Source: Staphylococcus agnetis (GTDB lineage: Bacteria; Bacillota; Bacilli; Staphylococcales; Staphylococcaceae). Taken from it: 64,000 nt of DNA. The notes beneath the pieces were generated by a model, which searched no databases, was not told the origin of the DNA, and saw only the letters and a program-made list of their open reading frames with translations. The position numbers and the translations under genes were made by a program. Below, one piece after another: positions 19,854-28,738 of this stretch; positions within the stretch are counted from its first letter, which is position 1, and each line of letters opens with the position of its first letter. Location of the stretch: NCBI RefSeq assembly GCF_002901865.1, contig NZ_PPQF01000028.1:1-64000 (forward strand). The letters are read 5' to 3'.

Positions 19854-20779
19854 TACTTTTTACCCCCTTGCAAACGAATTCTAGGATCGATAAGACCATA
19901 AAGAATATCGACGATAAAGATAGATACAATGAATAATGTACTAAATAATAGTGTAATCGCCATAATGACTGAAAAGTCATTCGTTGTAATTGCGCGTACG
20001 AACTGATCCCCTAAACCAGGCACGCCAAAGATATTCTCAATCGTCAGAGTCCCTGTTAAAATACTCGCTAACATTGGAACTAAAATTGTAATAACAGGTA
20101 TCAGCGCATTTCGTAGTGCGTGTCCAAATAAAACGCGTTGTGTTGAATTCCCTTTTGCTCGAGCCAGTAATATGTAATCTGAACTCAACACTTCAATCAT
20201 TTCAGCACGTATGTAGCGTGCAACTGTTGCAACAACAACTGCTGATAGTGCGAGTGATGGTAATATCGCTGTTGAGATACCTTCCCAACCTGCAACCGGA
20301 AACCATTGTAAACGTACAGCAAATACATATTGTAATAATACAGCTAATACGAATGACGGTACCGATATCGCAATAACGGATATAAAGGTCGCAAGATAAT
20401 CCACCCACGTATTTTGTCGGGTTGCCGCAATGACTCCAAGCAACAATCCTACTATGACACCAATAATCATTGAAAAGAGCCCCATTTGAAATGAAGGCAC
20501 AAGTCTCGGTTTAATCAAATCCCATACCGGTTGATTGTCATATTGGAATGAATTACCAAAATCACCTTTGACAACATTCGCCATATAATTTCCATATTGG
20601 ATTGGTAGCGGATCATTTAATCCATACTTTTCGTTTAACATCGTTTTTTGCTCTTCACTTAACTTTTCGTCGTTAAACGGTGATCCGGGCATCAATTTCA
20701 TAAGGAAAAATGTGATTGAAATAATAATAAATAGTGATATCACCATGTATAACAATCGCTTAAGTGTATATCTAAGCAT
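19853..20779 (-). CDS. opp3B: Oligopeptide ABC transporter permease Opp3B
   Basis: This is the first permease of the Opp3 importer, 308 residues with six membrane segments and the EAA loop AEMIEVLSSDYILLARAKGNS. The frame is open to 20851, but the ATG at 20779 is preceded by AAGGGGG and starts the expected sequence MLRYTLKRLLYM. The first gene of opp3BCDFA, it carries both a CodY-like box upstream and a ribosome-binding region almost fully complementary to RsaE. Import of peptides feeds amino-acid pools; in S. aureus Opp3 is the main nutritional peptide importer. Confidence 0.95.
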   Translation of the reverse strand: MLRYTLKRLLYMVISLFIIISITFFLMKLMPGSPFNDEKLSEEQKTMLNEKYGLNDPLPIQYGNYMANVVKGDFGNSFQYDNQPVWDLIKPRLVPSFQMGLFSMIIGVIVGLLLGVIAATRQNTWVDYLATFISVIAISVPSFVLAVLLQYVFAVRLQWFPVAGWEGISTAILPSLALSAVVVATVARYIRAEMIEVLSSDYILLARAKGNSTQRVLFGHALRNALIPVITILVPMLASILTGTLTIENIFGVPGLGDQFVRAITTNDFSVIMAITLLFSTLFIVSIFIVDILYGLIDPRIRLQGGKK

Positions 20780-20796
20780 CAAACATACCCCCTTGT
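20780..20796 (-). promoter_or_regulatory. Predicted RsaE-binding site over the opp3B ribosome-binding site
   Basis: The mRNA segment ACAAGGGGGTATGTTTG, ending at the base before the start codon, pairs with RsaE (encoded at 9239-9255) over 17 contiguous positions, 16 Watson-Crick and one G-U. Opp3 mRNA is a reported RsaE target in S. aureus. The pairing here is read directly from the two sequences. Confidence 0.8.
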
Positions 20797-20818
20797 GTGT
20801 AATTAACATTCCCTTCAA

Positions 20819-20870
20819 AATTTTCAGAAATATTAACAATATTATAATCACAAGGGTTCAAATTAATCAA
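20819..20870 (-). promoter_or_regulatory. opp3 promoter with CodY-like box
   Basis: On the minus strand TTGATT (20870-20865) and TATAAT (20846-20841) are 18 bp apart. A 15-bp stretch at 20819-20833 matches the CodY motif AATTTTCWGAAAATT at 13 of 15 positions and covers the expected transcription start. This arrangement suggests repression of peptide import when branched-chain amino acids and GTP are high. Confidence 0.7.
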
Positions 20871-21026
20871 TATCATTTCAATTTACAGTGATAAAGAAAT
20901 TGACATGAAATAGCTTTATATCAACACATCATTCTATAAAAAATAATTTACAACCAACTGAAAACACTTCAAATTAATAGGGTCGTAGGTTACAATAATC
21001 TAAAACAATGTGTAAGGAATGAAGTT

Positions 21027-21407
21027 ATGTCACACCTACCTCAACGATCTTGGGTTTACATTGGTATCACCCCTTTATTTACGATTATTTCATGGTTAAT
21101 GAGTACACATACTTGGACCCACTTTATTAATTTATTTTTTACTTTTTCAATTATTTTTGCGATTTTGTTATTCACACTTTTAGTCATTCAAGAAGGGATA
21201 TTAGATGTCACAAGTTTCGGATTTAGACGTTTCAAGTATCAGTTGATGCGTAAAAAGGATAAAGGGCGTTACGAATCCGATGATTTTTTTAATCCTAAAC
21301 AACCTAAGAAAAAAGAGTATGTCGTACAATCTTGGATAAAGCCAGCATTATATGTACATGTATTTTATATCGTGTTGTCATTTATTCTTGCGTTTACTGT
21401 ACAGTAA
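21027..21407 (+). CDS. DUF3899 domain membrane protein
   Basis: This small 126-residue membrane protein has two N-terminal hydrophobic segments (about 12-27 and 32-56), a basic cytoplasmic loop rich in Lys/Arg (about 68-98), and a C-terminal hydrophobic segment (about 107-125). It resembles the DUF3899 family found at the same place, upstream of and divergent from opp3, in staphylococci. No function is known. It has an AAGGA ribosome-binding site and its own terminator. Confidence 0.75.
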   Translation: MSHLPQRSWVYIGITPLFTIISWLMSTHTWTHFINLFFTFSIIFAILLFTLLVIQEGILDVTSFGFRRFKYQLMRKKDKGRYESDDFFNPKQPKKKEYVVQSWIKPALYVHVFYIVLSFILAFTVQ

Positions 21408-21431
21408 ACATACATTTTTGTGCATATATCT

Positions 21432-21470
21432 AAGCACAGATGTTTTTCTAGAAAAGACATCTGTGCTTTT
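21432..21470 (+). terminator. Terminator of the DUF3899 gene
   Basis: A perfect 12-bp stem, AAGCACAGATGT/ACATCTGTGCTT, is followed by TTTT. Confidence 0.85.
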
Positions 21471-21661
21471 ATATTTATATTCAAATCGTTTGAAGAAATG
21501 AGCAATGTGTTAAACCAACATCAATAAGTCATATAAGTTGACCTATTAGAATCGTGACGCATTTCTACTATTATATATGTATTTGCAAAATGTACATCAA
21601 AATGAAAATATAATTTGTATACACGTGACAAACACTTTTGAATAATTACTCAAAATCATAC

Positions 21662-21715
21662 AAAAAAAGAATTGAGTTATCACGCAACTGTCGCGCTGTA
21701 ATAATCTCAATTCTT
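21662..21715 (-). terminator. Terminator of fabH-fabF
   Basis: The inverted repeat AAGAATTGAG/CTCAATTCTT (21667-21676 against 21706-21715) encloses a smaller GC-rich hairpin and is followed on the minus strand by a seven-base U tract. Confidence 0.8.
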
Positions 21716-21733
21716 AACCATTTTATTTTGTAT

Positions 21734-22978
21734 TTATGCGTCGTATTTCTTAAATATTAATACGGCGTTATGACCACCAAACCCTAAACTGTTACTCATT
21801 GCATAGTTGATATCACAATCAACTGCTTTGTTTGGTGTAATATCTAAATCAATTTCAGGGTCGTTTTTCTCAACATGAATCGTTGGTGCAATCTTTTTAT
21901 CTCTAATTGAAAGTACAGAGAAAATTGCCTCAACACCACCTGTTGCGCCGAGTAAATGACCAGTCATAGATTTTGTTGAACTGATTTTGAGTTGTTTTGC
22001 CGCTTCGCCAAATGTATTTTTAATGGCTTTAATCTCAAATAAATCACCCACTGGCGTACTTGTACCATGCGCATTCAAATATTGAATGTCACTTGGTTGG
22101 ATGCCAGCATCTTTAATCGCCGCTTCCATGGCACGTGAACCACCTTCACCATCTGGACCAGGTGCTGTAATATGATGTGCATCACCCGTAGAACCGTAAC
22201 CCACAATTTCAGCATAGATTTTCGCACCACGTGCTTGCGCTGATTCAAGTGATTCTAAAATAAGAATCCCTGCACCTTCACCCATTACAAAACCATCGCG
22301 TCCTTCTTGGAATGGACGACATGCAGTTTCAATGTCATCGTTCGTAGATAATGCGCGACTCGCGCTGAATCCTGCAATTGCCATATGTGTAATAGGCGCT
22401 TCCGTACCACCAGCAATCATCGCGTCTGCATCGCCACGTTCAATGAATTTAAACGCTTCACCAATAGAGTTCGTCGCTGTCGCACATGCTGTAACAGTTG
22501 CACCATTTGGTCCCTTAGCACCTAAATCGATAGATACTTGTCCAGTGGCCATATCTGGAATAAGCATCGGTACGAAAAATGGACTAACGCGACGTGGTCC
22601 TTTTTTCTTTAATAAATCATAGGCTTCCTCAAACGTTTCCATGCCACCAATACCAGAACCAATCCAAACACCCACTCTATCAGCATTTGATTCATCAATT
22701 GTTAAACCAGAATCTTTTAATGCTTCTCTCGCTGCTACAACCGCATATTGTGTAAAACGAGACATTTTGCGTGTTTCTTTTTTAGGAATGTGGTCTTCAA
22801 TATTAAATCCTTTTAATTCTCCACCTATGTGAACATTATAAGGTTCTGTATCAATACGTGTAATTTTGTCAATACCATTGACACCCTTTAAGGCATTTTC
22901 CCACATCGTAGGTACGTCATTTCCAATTGGCGATAATGCACCTAATCCAGTAACTACGACACGTTGTTTTTTAGTCAT
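21734..22978 (-). CDS. fabF: 3-oxoacyl-[acyl-carrier-protein] synthase II FabF
   Basis: FabF is the elongating condensing enzyme of fatty acid synthesis and the target of platensimycin-type inhibitors. The 414-residue thiolase-fold protein has the Cys-His-His triad: the nucleophile in TACATATNS (near 164), AHGTSTP (near 304) and MTGHLLGA (near 340). It follows fabH after 16 bp and ends in a strong terminator, so the two genes form one transcript controlled from the fabH promoter. Confidence 0.97.
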   Translation of the reverse strand: MTKKQRVVVTGLGALSPIGNDVPTMWENALKGVNGIDKITRIDTEPYNVHIGGELKGFNIEDHIPKKETRKMSRFTQYAVVAAREALKDSGLTIDESNADRVGVWIGSGIGGMETFEEAYDLLKKKGPRRVSPFFVPMLIPDMATGQVSIDLGAKGPNGATVTACATATNSIGEAFKFIERGDADAMIAGGTEAPITHMAIAGFSASRALSTNDDIETACRPFQEGRDGFVMGEGAGILILESLESAQARGAKIYAEIVGYGSTGDAHHITAPGPDGEGGSRAMEAAIKDAGIQPSDIQYLNAHGTSTPVGDLFEIKAIKNTFGEAAKQLKISSTKSMTGHLLGATGGVEAIFSVLSIRDKKIAPTIHVEKNDPEIDLDITPNKAVDCDINYAMSNSLGFGGHNAVLIFKKYDA

Positions 22979-22994
22979 CTCAGTTCCTCCTCTA

Positions 22995-23936
22995 CTATTT
23001 TCCCCATCGAATTACTAGTGAACCCCAAGTTAGTCCGCCACCAAAGCCAACTAAAACGAGCACATCATCGTCTTTAATTCGACCAGCTTTTAATTCTTCA
23101 GAAATACTTAATGGAATGGATGCCGCTGAAGTATTACCATATTTATCCACCGACACGCTCATTTTTTCTTTCGGAATGTTTAATCTTTGACGTGCAGATT
23201 CCATAATACGAATATTTGCTTGATGTGGCACAAATAAATCAATATCCTCTGGCTTTAAATTTGCTTTTTCAACTACACGTAATGAAGAATCTCCCATAAT
23301 ACGTACCGCAAATTTAAACACTTCACGTCCATTCATTCTTATAAAATCTGTCTCTTGTTCTTGGTAAAGGTACTTACCGCCAACACCATCAGATCCTAAT
23401 TCATAACTTAGAATACCACGGTTGGCTGATACTTCGCCAATGATAGCCGCTCCGGCACCATCACCGAATAAAATTGCAGTAGAACGATCTTCTAAATCTG
23501 TAATACCTGATAAACGATCAGCACCTACGACAAGCACATTTTTATAGTCTCCTGATAATACAAATGCTCTTGCAGTTACAATCCCGTACATAAAACCTGT
23601 ACATGCCGCGAGTTGATCTACAGATGCTACTTTATTTAAACCTAATCGATGTTGTAAAATATTAGCAACGGTTGGGAAGCGATGATCACCACTTGATGTT
23701 GCCACTATAACCATGTCGATATCATCTTTATCAATACCTGCATCTTCAATTGCACGTACACTTGCTTCATATGCTAAATCTGACGTTTTTTCGTCATCTT
23801 TTGCCCATCTTCGTTCTTTAATCCCAGTCATTTGGGAAATCCATTCATCTGATGTATCAAGGTATGATTCAAAGTGCGCATTGTCAACAACGCGTTCTGG
23901 TGCGTATGCCCCAAATCCTTTAATACCTACATTCAT
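22995..23936 (-). CDS. fabH: 3-oxoacyl-[acyl-carrier-protein] synthase III FabH
   Basis: FabH starts fatty acid synthesis by condensing a short acyl-CoA (branched primers in staphylococci) with malonyl-ACP. The 313 residues contain the active-site Cys in [10 protein letters not shown] (near 112), the His in PHQANIRIM (near 238) and the Asn in YGNTSAAS (near 268), which together mark KAS III. It is first in the fabHF operon, with a FapR operator directly upstream. Confidence 0.97.
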   Translation of the reverse strand: MNVGIKGFGAYAPERVVDNAHFESYLDTSDEWISQMTGIKERRWAKDDEKTSDLAYEASVRAIEDAGIDKDDIDMVIVATSSGDHRFPTVANILQHRLGLNKVASVDQLAACTGFMYGIVTARAFVLSGDYKNVLVVGADRLSGITDLEDRSTAILFGDGAGAAIIGEVSANRGILSYELGSDGVGGKYLYQEQETDFIRMNGREVFKFAVRIMGDSSLRVVEKANLKPEDIDLFVPHQANIRIMESARQRLNIPKEKMSVSVDKYGNTSAASIPLSISEELKAGRIKDDDVLVLVGFGGGLTWGSLVIRWGK

Positions 23937-23962
23937 GGTTTGAACACCTTCTTCATATATTT

Positions 23963-23979
23963 TTAATACCAGGTATTAA
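23963..23979. promoter_or_regulatory. FapR operator of fabHF
   Basis: TTAATACCAGGTATTAA is a perfect 17-bp palindrome around one central base. It closely matches the FapR operator of low-GC Gram-positives and lies 27-43 bp upstream of fabH. FapR represses fatty acid genes and is released by malonyl-CoA. Confidence 0.88.
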
Positions 23980-24086
23980 TTTACCATATTGACATTAAAA
24001 AAGACAAGTCTTATACTATCACGACTATACAAAACAAACCAAGACACTTATAATAGAATTATCAGTAAAAATGGAGGCATATCGCA

Positions 24087-24287
24087 ATGAAATACTTCTT
24101 TACATTCTTTTGGGCGGTACTCTTATTAGAGATGGTTAATTTCGTACTTAATAGTCTCAATGGTGGTGGCCCTATTAACTTTATCGCGCCACTTATCTTA
24201 GCTGCATTGATGGTCCTTATCGTTGTATTAATTGATAGCGCAATTAAACCTGATACATACCATCCAGTGAAAGATACACAAAAGTAA
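24087..24287 (+). CDS. DUF2929 (YjzD-like) membrane protein
   Basis: This 66-residue protein has two hydrophobic segments (about 4-22 and 30-50), a GGG turn between them and a hydrophilic tail. It matches the YjzD/DUF2929 family, which sits divergently from fabH in Bacillus and Staphylococcus. An AATGGAGG ribosome-binding site precedes the ATG. The function is unknown; its position suggests control or use linked to fatty acid or membrane synthesis, which is inference only. Confidence 0.8.
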   Translation: MKYFFTFFWAVLLLEMVNFVLNSLNGGGPINFIAPLILAALMVLIVVLIDSAIKPDTYHPVKDTQK

Positions 24288-24359
24288 TTTTTGAAAGGCA
24301 TTGATTTAATGCTTTCTAAATGGTTTTGTAGAGGCGTAAATCGAATATAGATGATCACA

Positions 24360-24403
24360 ATAAAACCTTCAAAATTCATTTCATCGAATTTTGAAGGTTT
24401 TAT
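24360..24403. terminator. Terminator hairpin, CCTTCAAA family copy 1
   Basis: A perfect 18-bp stem (24360-24377 against 24386-24403) with an 8-nt loop is AT-flanked on both sides. Its core CCTTCAAAATTC/GAATTTTGAAGG recurs at 30198, 30808 and 52874. Confidence 0.82.
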
Positions 24404-24544
24404 TTGTTCTATACGCATCACTATGTGTGCTGTCCATTAATCGCTAAATCTTCATGTAGATACCCAATCAAAATTTTAAGAGACGGCTCACTATTTTGGA
24501 AGAAAACATTTAACGACATCACTAACACTTAAAGCTATTTCATA

Positions 24545-24600
24545 TAAAAAAAGAGACCATAAGGAATGCTCAAACTACAAGCTATTCTCCTTATCGTCTC
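24545..24600 (-). terminator. Terminator of clpB
   Basis: The stem GAGACgATAAGGA/TCCTTATgGTCTC (24553-24565 against 24588-24600, one mismatch) is followed by a seven-base U tract on the minus strand. Confidence 0.82.
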
Positions 24601-24637
24601 AATCAATCTATTTAAATTTTAATCGGTATGATCGCTT

Positions 24638-27247
24638 TTAAACCTCATGCGGTTTTTGAACTTCGAAAGTCATTTCACCATTTTTGATGTCACCATAAAC
24701 GTGTGTACCTTCTGGAAGGTTTTCTTTAATCATCATACGTGCTAATGGTGTTTCAACATGACGTTGAACGAAACGTTTCAATGGTCGTGCACCAAATTGT
24801 GGTTCATACGCAGTTTCGCCCATCCATTTTTTCGCAGCATCAGATATTTCTAATGTGATACGTTGATCTGTAAGACGCATATTTAAGTTTCTCAATACTT
24901 TATCTACGATTAACTGCATGTCATCAACAGATAATGGTTTAAATAAGACAATGTCATCCATACGGTTTAATATTTCAGGTTTAAAATAACTATGCAAGCT
25001 ATCCATCACCGCTTTTTCCGTGTCTTCTGTAATTTCTCCAGTATCTTTCACACGGTCAAGTAAAATTTGAGAACCAATATTACTTGTCATGATGATAATT
25101 GTATTTTTAAAGTCTACACTTCTACCTTTAGAGTCAGTTAAACGACCATCATCTAAAATTTGAAGTAAAACATTGAACACATCAGAATGTGCTTTTTCAA
25201 TTTCATCTAATAAAATTATTGAATACGGATTACGTCTAACGGCTTCTGTTAATTGTCCACCTTCATCATGACCGACATAACCTGGAGGCGCCCCGATAAG
25301 ACGCGATACAGCGTGTTTTTCCATATATTCACTCATGTCGATTCGAATCATATGACGTTCTGAATCAAATAATTTTGAAGCTAATGATTTTGCAAGCTCT
25401 GTTTTACCGACCCCAGTTGGACCTAAGAATAAAAATGACCCAATAGGACGATCCGGATCTTTAATACCTGCACGCGCACGGACTACCGCATCTGCCACTA
25501 AATCAACTGCTCTGTCTTGCCCTACAACACGTTCATGTAAAATATCTGATAATCCTAATAGTTTTTCTCGTTCTGTTTCAACAAGTTTTGAAACCGGTAT
25601 GCCTGTCCATTGACTCACAATTTCACCGATTTCTTCATCCGTAACCACTTCACGTATAATACGGTCACTGTCTGCTCCTTGCGCTTCTTGGAAAGACGCT
25701 TCTAATTCTTTTAATTCTTTTTCAAGCTCAGGAATTTTACCATGTTGTAATTCTGCCGCTTTTTCTAAGTCATAATTATTTTCCGCGTCTTCTAAAGCTT
25801 TACGACTTTCATCAAGTTCAGTTCGTTTTTCTTGTACTTTAGCAATTTTCTCTTTTTCACTTTCTACACGTGATTGTAATTTTGCCTGAACTTCTTTTTC
25901 TTCTGCAAGTTCTTCTTGTAATTCTTTTAAACGGATTTGACTTGCTTCGTCTGATTCTTTTTTCAAGGCATTTTCTTCAATTTCTAATTGCATCACGCGT
26001 CGATTCACTTGGTCTAATTCTGTAGGGTTAGAACCCATTTCTGTACGGATCGTTGCTGAAGCTTGGTCGACAAGATCAATCGCTTTATCCGGTAAAAATC
26101 GATCCGTAATATAACGATCTGAAAGCTCTGCAGCAGCAACTAATGCACGGTCTTGAATGCGTACCCCGTGATGGACTTCATAACGCTCTTTTAATCCACG
26201 TAAGATAGAAATCGTATCTTCAATATTAGGTTCTTTAACGTTTACTTTTTGGAAACGACGTTCTAATGCTGAATCTTTTTCAATATACTCACGGTATTCA
26301 TTTAGAGTTGTTGCACCAATACAATGGAGTTCACCACGTGCAAGCATTGGTTTTAACATGTTACCAGCATCCATGGCACCGTCCGTTTTACCTGCACCTA
26401 CTAACATATGAATTTCATCAATAAATAAAAGAATGCGACCATTCGAATCTTTGACTTCTTTTAAAACTGCTTTTAAACGTTCTTCAAATTCACCACGGTA
26501 TTTTGCGCCGGCAACTAAAGCACTTAAATCCAATTCAAAAACTGTTTTATCTAATAAAGAATCAGGCACATCACGTTTAACGATACGTTGCGCTAACCCT
26601 TCGACAATTGCTGTTTTACCTACACCTGGCTCACCGATTAACACCGGATTATTTTTTGTTTTACGACTTAATATACGAATCGTATTTCGAATTTCTTCAT
26701 CACGACCAATCACCGGATCCATGTTTCCTTTTCTGACTTCTTCAACAAGGTCGCGTCCATATTTAGCTAATGCTTCGTAGTTTACTTCAGGGTTTTGAGT
26801 AGTCACGTGATTCCCTCCTCTAACTTTCTTAATGATTTCTTTAATCACTTCTTGTTTATTGCCTACATGTTGACGTGTAATGTCCTCAACGTCTATAGCA
26901 GCTCTCAATAGATGCTCCATCGAAATGAACGCATCTTCATATTCCTTCATATATTGCTCAGCTTTATTAAACACTTCGTTCGTTTTCGAACCAAGATATT
27001 GCCCGTATTGTACGTTATCCCCTTTAACAGAAGGATAACGGGATAATTTATCTGTATAGGCTTTATTTAAAGCTTCTGTATCTATATTTGCACGCTCTAA
27101 TATACTTTGATATAAACTGTCAGGTTGTTCTAAAATCGCTTTTAATAAGGCTTCTATTTCTACATTTGTTAATTCATACTCTTTAGCATATTCAATGGCT
27201 TTTTGAAGCGCATTTTGAATAGAATGCGTTAATTGATTAATATCCAA
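24638..27247 (-). CDS. clpB: Disaggregase chaperone ClpB
   Basis: ClpB is a hexameric AAA+ chaperone that works with DnaK to pull apart protein aggregates. The 869 residues show an N-domain (1-145), a first AAA+ module with Walker A GEPGVGKT, a long charged coiled-coil middle domain (about 400-530) that separates it from ClpA/ClpC, and a second AAA+ module with GPTGVGKT. The middle domain and the absence of a ClpP-binding loop argue for ClpB. Translation starts at a TTG behind AAAGGAG, giving MDINQL. It is controlled by two CtsR boxes flanking the promoter. Confidence 0.97.
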   Translation of the reverse strand: MDINQLTHSIQNALQKAIEYAKEYELTNVEIEALLKAILEQPDSLYQSILERANIDTEALNKAYTDKLSRYPSVKGDNVQYGQYLGSKTNEVFNKAEQYMKEYEDAFISMEHLLRAAIDVEDITRQHVGNKQEVIKEIIKKVRGGNHVTTQNPEVNYEALAKYGRDLVEEVRKGNMDPVIGRDEEIRNTIRILSRKTKNNPVLIGEPGVGKTAIVEGLAQRIVKRDVPDSLLDKTVFELDLSALVAGAKYRGEFEERLKAVLKEVKDSNGRILLFIDEIHMLVGAGKTDGAMDAGNMLKPMLARGELHCIGATTLNEYREYIEKDSALERRFQKVNVKEPNIEDTISILRGLKERYEVHHGVRIQDRALVAAAELSDRYITDRFLPDKAIDLVDQASATIRTEMGSNPTELDQVNRRVMQLEIEENALKKESDEASQIRLKELQEELAEEKEVQAKLQSRVESEKEKIAKVQEKRTELDESRKALEDAENNYDLEKAAELQHGKIPELEKELKELEASFQEAQGADSDRIIREVVTDEEIGEIVSQWTGIPVSKLVETEREKLLGLSDILHERVVGQDRAVDLVADAVVRARAGIKDPDRPIGSFLFLGPTGVGKTELAKSLASKLFDSERHMIRIDMSEYMEKHAVSRLIGAPPGYVGHDEGGQLTEAVRRNPYSIILLDEIEKAHSDVFNVLLQILDDGRLTDSKGRSVDFKNTIIIMTSNIGSQILLDRVKDTGEITEDTEKAVMDSLHSYFKPEILNRMDDIVLFKPLSVDDMQLIVDKVLRNLNMRLTDQRITLEISDAAKKWMGETAYEPQFGARPLKRFVQRHVETPLARMMIKENLPEGTHVYGDIKNGEMTFEVQKPHEV

Positions 27248-27284
27248 AATGTCTCACTCCTTTATCTATTCTCGGTCAATTGAC

Positions 27285-27363
27285 TTTGACTTTCTTTGAC
27301 CTTAATTATATTATACGTTCGTACGTTATGAAATGCAACAATTTAGTTTGACTTTTTTTGACT
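27285..27363 (-). promoter_or_regulatory. clpB promoter flanked by two CtsR operators
   Basis: On the minus strand TTGCAT (27339-27334) and TATAAT (27315-27310) are 18 bp apart. Two sites fit the CtsR heptad repeat RGTCAAA-N3-RGTCAAA exactly: one downstream of the -10 (27285-27301) and one upstream of the -35 (27347-27363). CtsR represses class III heat-shock genes and releases DNA on heating. Confidence 0.92.
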
Positions 27364-27426
27364 AATTAGCCTACGTCATACTTATTTACTTTTTTACGTC
27401 ATTTCAAACATTTTTATCACGTAATG

Positions 27427-27460
27427 AAAAAGAACCTCCTTATCATATGAGGAAGTTCTT
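27427..27460 (-). terminator. Terminator of sufT
   Basis: The stem AAGAACTTCCT/AGGAGGTTCTT on the minus strand, with one mismatch, is followed by a short T run. Confidence 0.75.
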
Positions 27461-27480
27461 CAATACATCTATCTTCTGTT

Positions 27481-27789
27481 TTAACTTACGCCTAATGCTA
27501 TTTTGGCATAACGAGACATCATATCTTTCGTCCAAGGTGGATTCCACACAATGTTCACTTCAGTGTCTTTAATTTCAGGTAATTCACCTAGTGCTGTTTT
27601 GACTTGATCAACAATTTGTGGTCCCATTGGGCATCCAATAGATGTTAATGTCATCTCAACAGTACAAAGGCCATCATCATTTAAATCCACTTTATATACA
27701 AGGCCCAAATTGACGATATCAATACCGAGTTCTGGATCGATAACGTTTTCTAAAGCGCCTAAAATACTATCTTTTAAAGCCTCTTCCAT
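27481..27789 (-). CDS. sufT: Iron-sulfur cluster assembly/maturation protein SufT (MIP18/DUF59)
   Basis: This 102-residue MIP18-family (DUF59) protein helps mature Fe-S proteins; the S. aureus homologue SufT matters when demand for clusters is high. The conserved block DPELGIDIVNLGLVY and the Cys in SIGCPMGPQI are present. A GTG at 27798 is in frame but lies inside the GAGGTG ribosome-binding site, so the ATG at 27789 is chosen. It is transcribed divergently from the HAD-cdr pair. Confidence 0.9.
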   Translation of the reverse strand: MEEALKDSILGALENVIDPELGIDIVNLGLVYKVDLNDDGLCTVEMTLTSIGCPMGPQIVDQVKTALGELPEIKDTEVNIVWNPPWTKDMMSRYAKIALGVS

Positions 27790-27901
27790 GAGATTCACCT
27801 CTTCTAAATAATAACTACTCTCAATATATCAAAATTCAGACATTACGACAATAAAATGCTATGATAAGCATACATTGAAACTAGCGCATAAGGAGACCGT
27901 T

Positions 27902-28726
27902 ATGAAACAACATTTAATTTGCCTCGATTTAGATGGCACTTTACTGAATGATGATAAAAATATTACCCCCTATACATTTAAAGTACTTAAAACATTACAA
28001 TCCCAAGGGCATGCAATTATGATTTCAACAGGACGTCCTTTCCGTGCAAGTAAACGGTATTATGATGAACTCAATATGGATACACCTGTTGTTAATTTTA
28101 ATGGTGCCTATGTCCACCATCCTAAAGATACTCATTTCCCGACACAACATTCCCGTTTAGATGAAGGCATTGCAACATGCATTATTGATACCTTAAAAAC
28201 AATGAATGTTCAAAATATGATTGCTGAGGTCATGGACCAAGTATATCTTGATCGCTATGATGAAAACCTATTCGAAGGGTTTAGTATGGGTGAAGCTAAC
28301 ATACAAGTCGGTGATTTACGAAAACTTTTGAAAGAAGATCCTACCAGTTTATTAATAGAAGCTGATGAACATCAGATTCCACGCATTAAAAAGATACTCA
28401 CACGGTTTTATGCTGAAAATATTGAACACCGTCGTTGGGGTGCCCCTTTTCCAGTCATTGAAATTGTTAAACGTGGCATTAGTAAAGCCGTTGGTATAGA
28501 TATTGTAAAAGATTATCTTCAAATCGAGCGTCAACATATTATTGCTTTTGGTGATGAAGATAATGATATCGAAATGATTAAATATGCTAAACATGGCGTC
28601 GCTATGGCCAATGCCATTCCTGAACTCAAACATGTTGCAAAAGAAACGACCGCGTCTAATAATGAAGATGGTATCGGTATTTATTTAAATGATTATTTCC
28701 AATTAAATATAGCTAAAAACAACTAA
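27902..28726 (+). CDS. Cof-type HAD-IIB family phosphatase
   Basis: This 274-residue haloacid-dehalogenase phosphatase has motif I DLDGTLLNDD with the nucleophilic Asp, motif II ISTGRPF, and motif IV GDEDNDIEMI that binds Mg2+. The large cap between about residues 85 and 190 marks the Cof/IIB class, whose members dephosphorylate sugar phosphates, FMN or PLP; the substrate cannot be predicted. The frame is open from 27875, but AAGGAG points to the ATG at 27902. Only 12 bp separate it from cdr, so the two are probably co-transcribed. Confidence 0.88.
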   Translation: MKQHLICLDLDGTLLNDDKNITPYTFKVLKTLQSQGHAIMISTGRPFRASKRYYDELNMDTPVVNFNGAYVHHPKDTHFPTQHSRLDEGIATCIIDTLKTMNVQNMIAEVMDQVYLDRYDENLFEGFSMGEANIQVGDLRKLLKEDPTSLLIEADEHQIPRIKKILTRFYAENIEHRRWGAPFPVIEIVKRGISKAVGIDIVKDYLQIERQHIIAFGDEDNDIEMIKYAKHGVAMANAIPELKHVAKETTASNNEDGIGIYLNDYFQLNIAKNN

Positions 28727-28738
28727 GGAGGTCTACAC

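Larger units (their letters stand above)
21408..21733. other. Convergent intergenic region between DUF3899 gene and fabF
   Basis: These 326 bp separate two convergent genes. The left end holds the DUF3899 terminator (21432-21470) and the right end holds the fabF terminator (21662-21715). The AT-rich middle, about 21471-21660, shows no gene, repeat or clear promoter. Confidence 0.5.
24288..24637. other. Convergent intergenic region yjzD-clpB
   Basis: These 350 bp hold the yjzD terminator hairpin (24360-24403, one of a four-copy family in this window) and the clpB terminator (24545-24600). The remaining sequence, including 24410-24540, shows nothing recognisable. Confidence 0.5.

Noticed and set aside
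21471-21660. Promoter-like TTGACC at about 21539 for a hidden small RNA
   Set aside because: The nearest -10-like element is about 22 bp away, outside the usual spacing, and the only hairpin downstream is explained as the fabF terminator.
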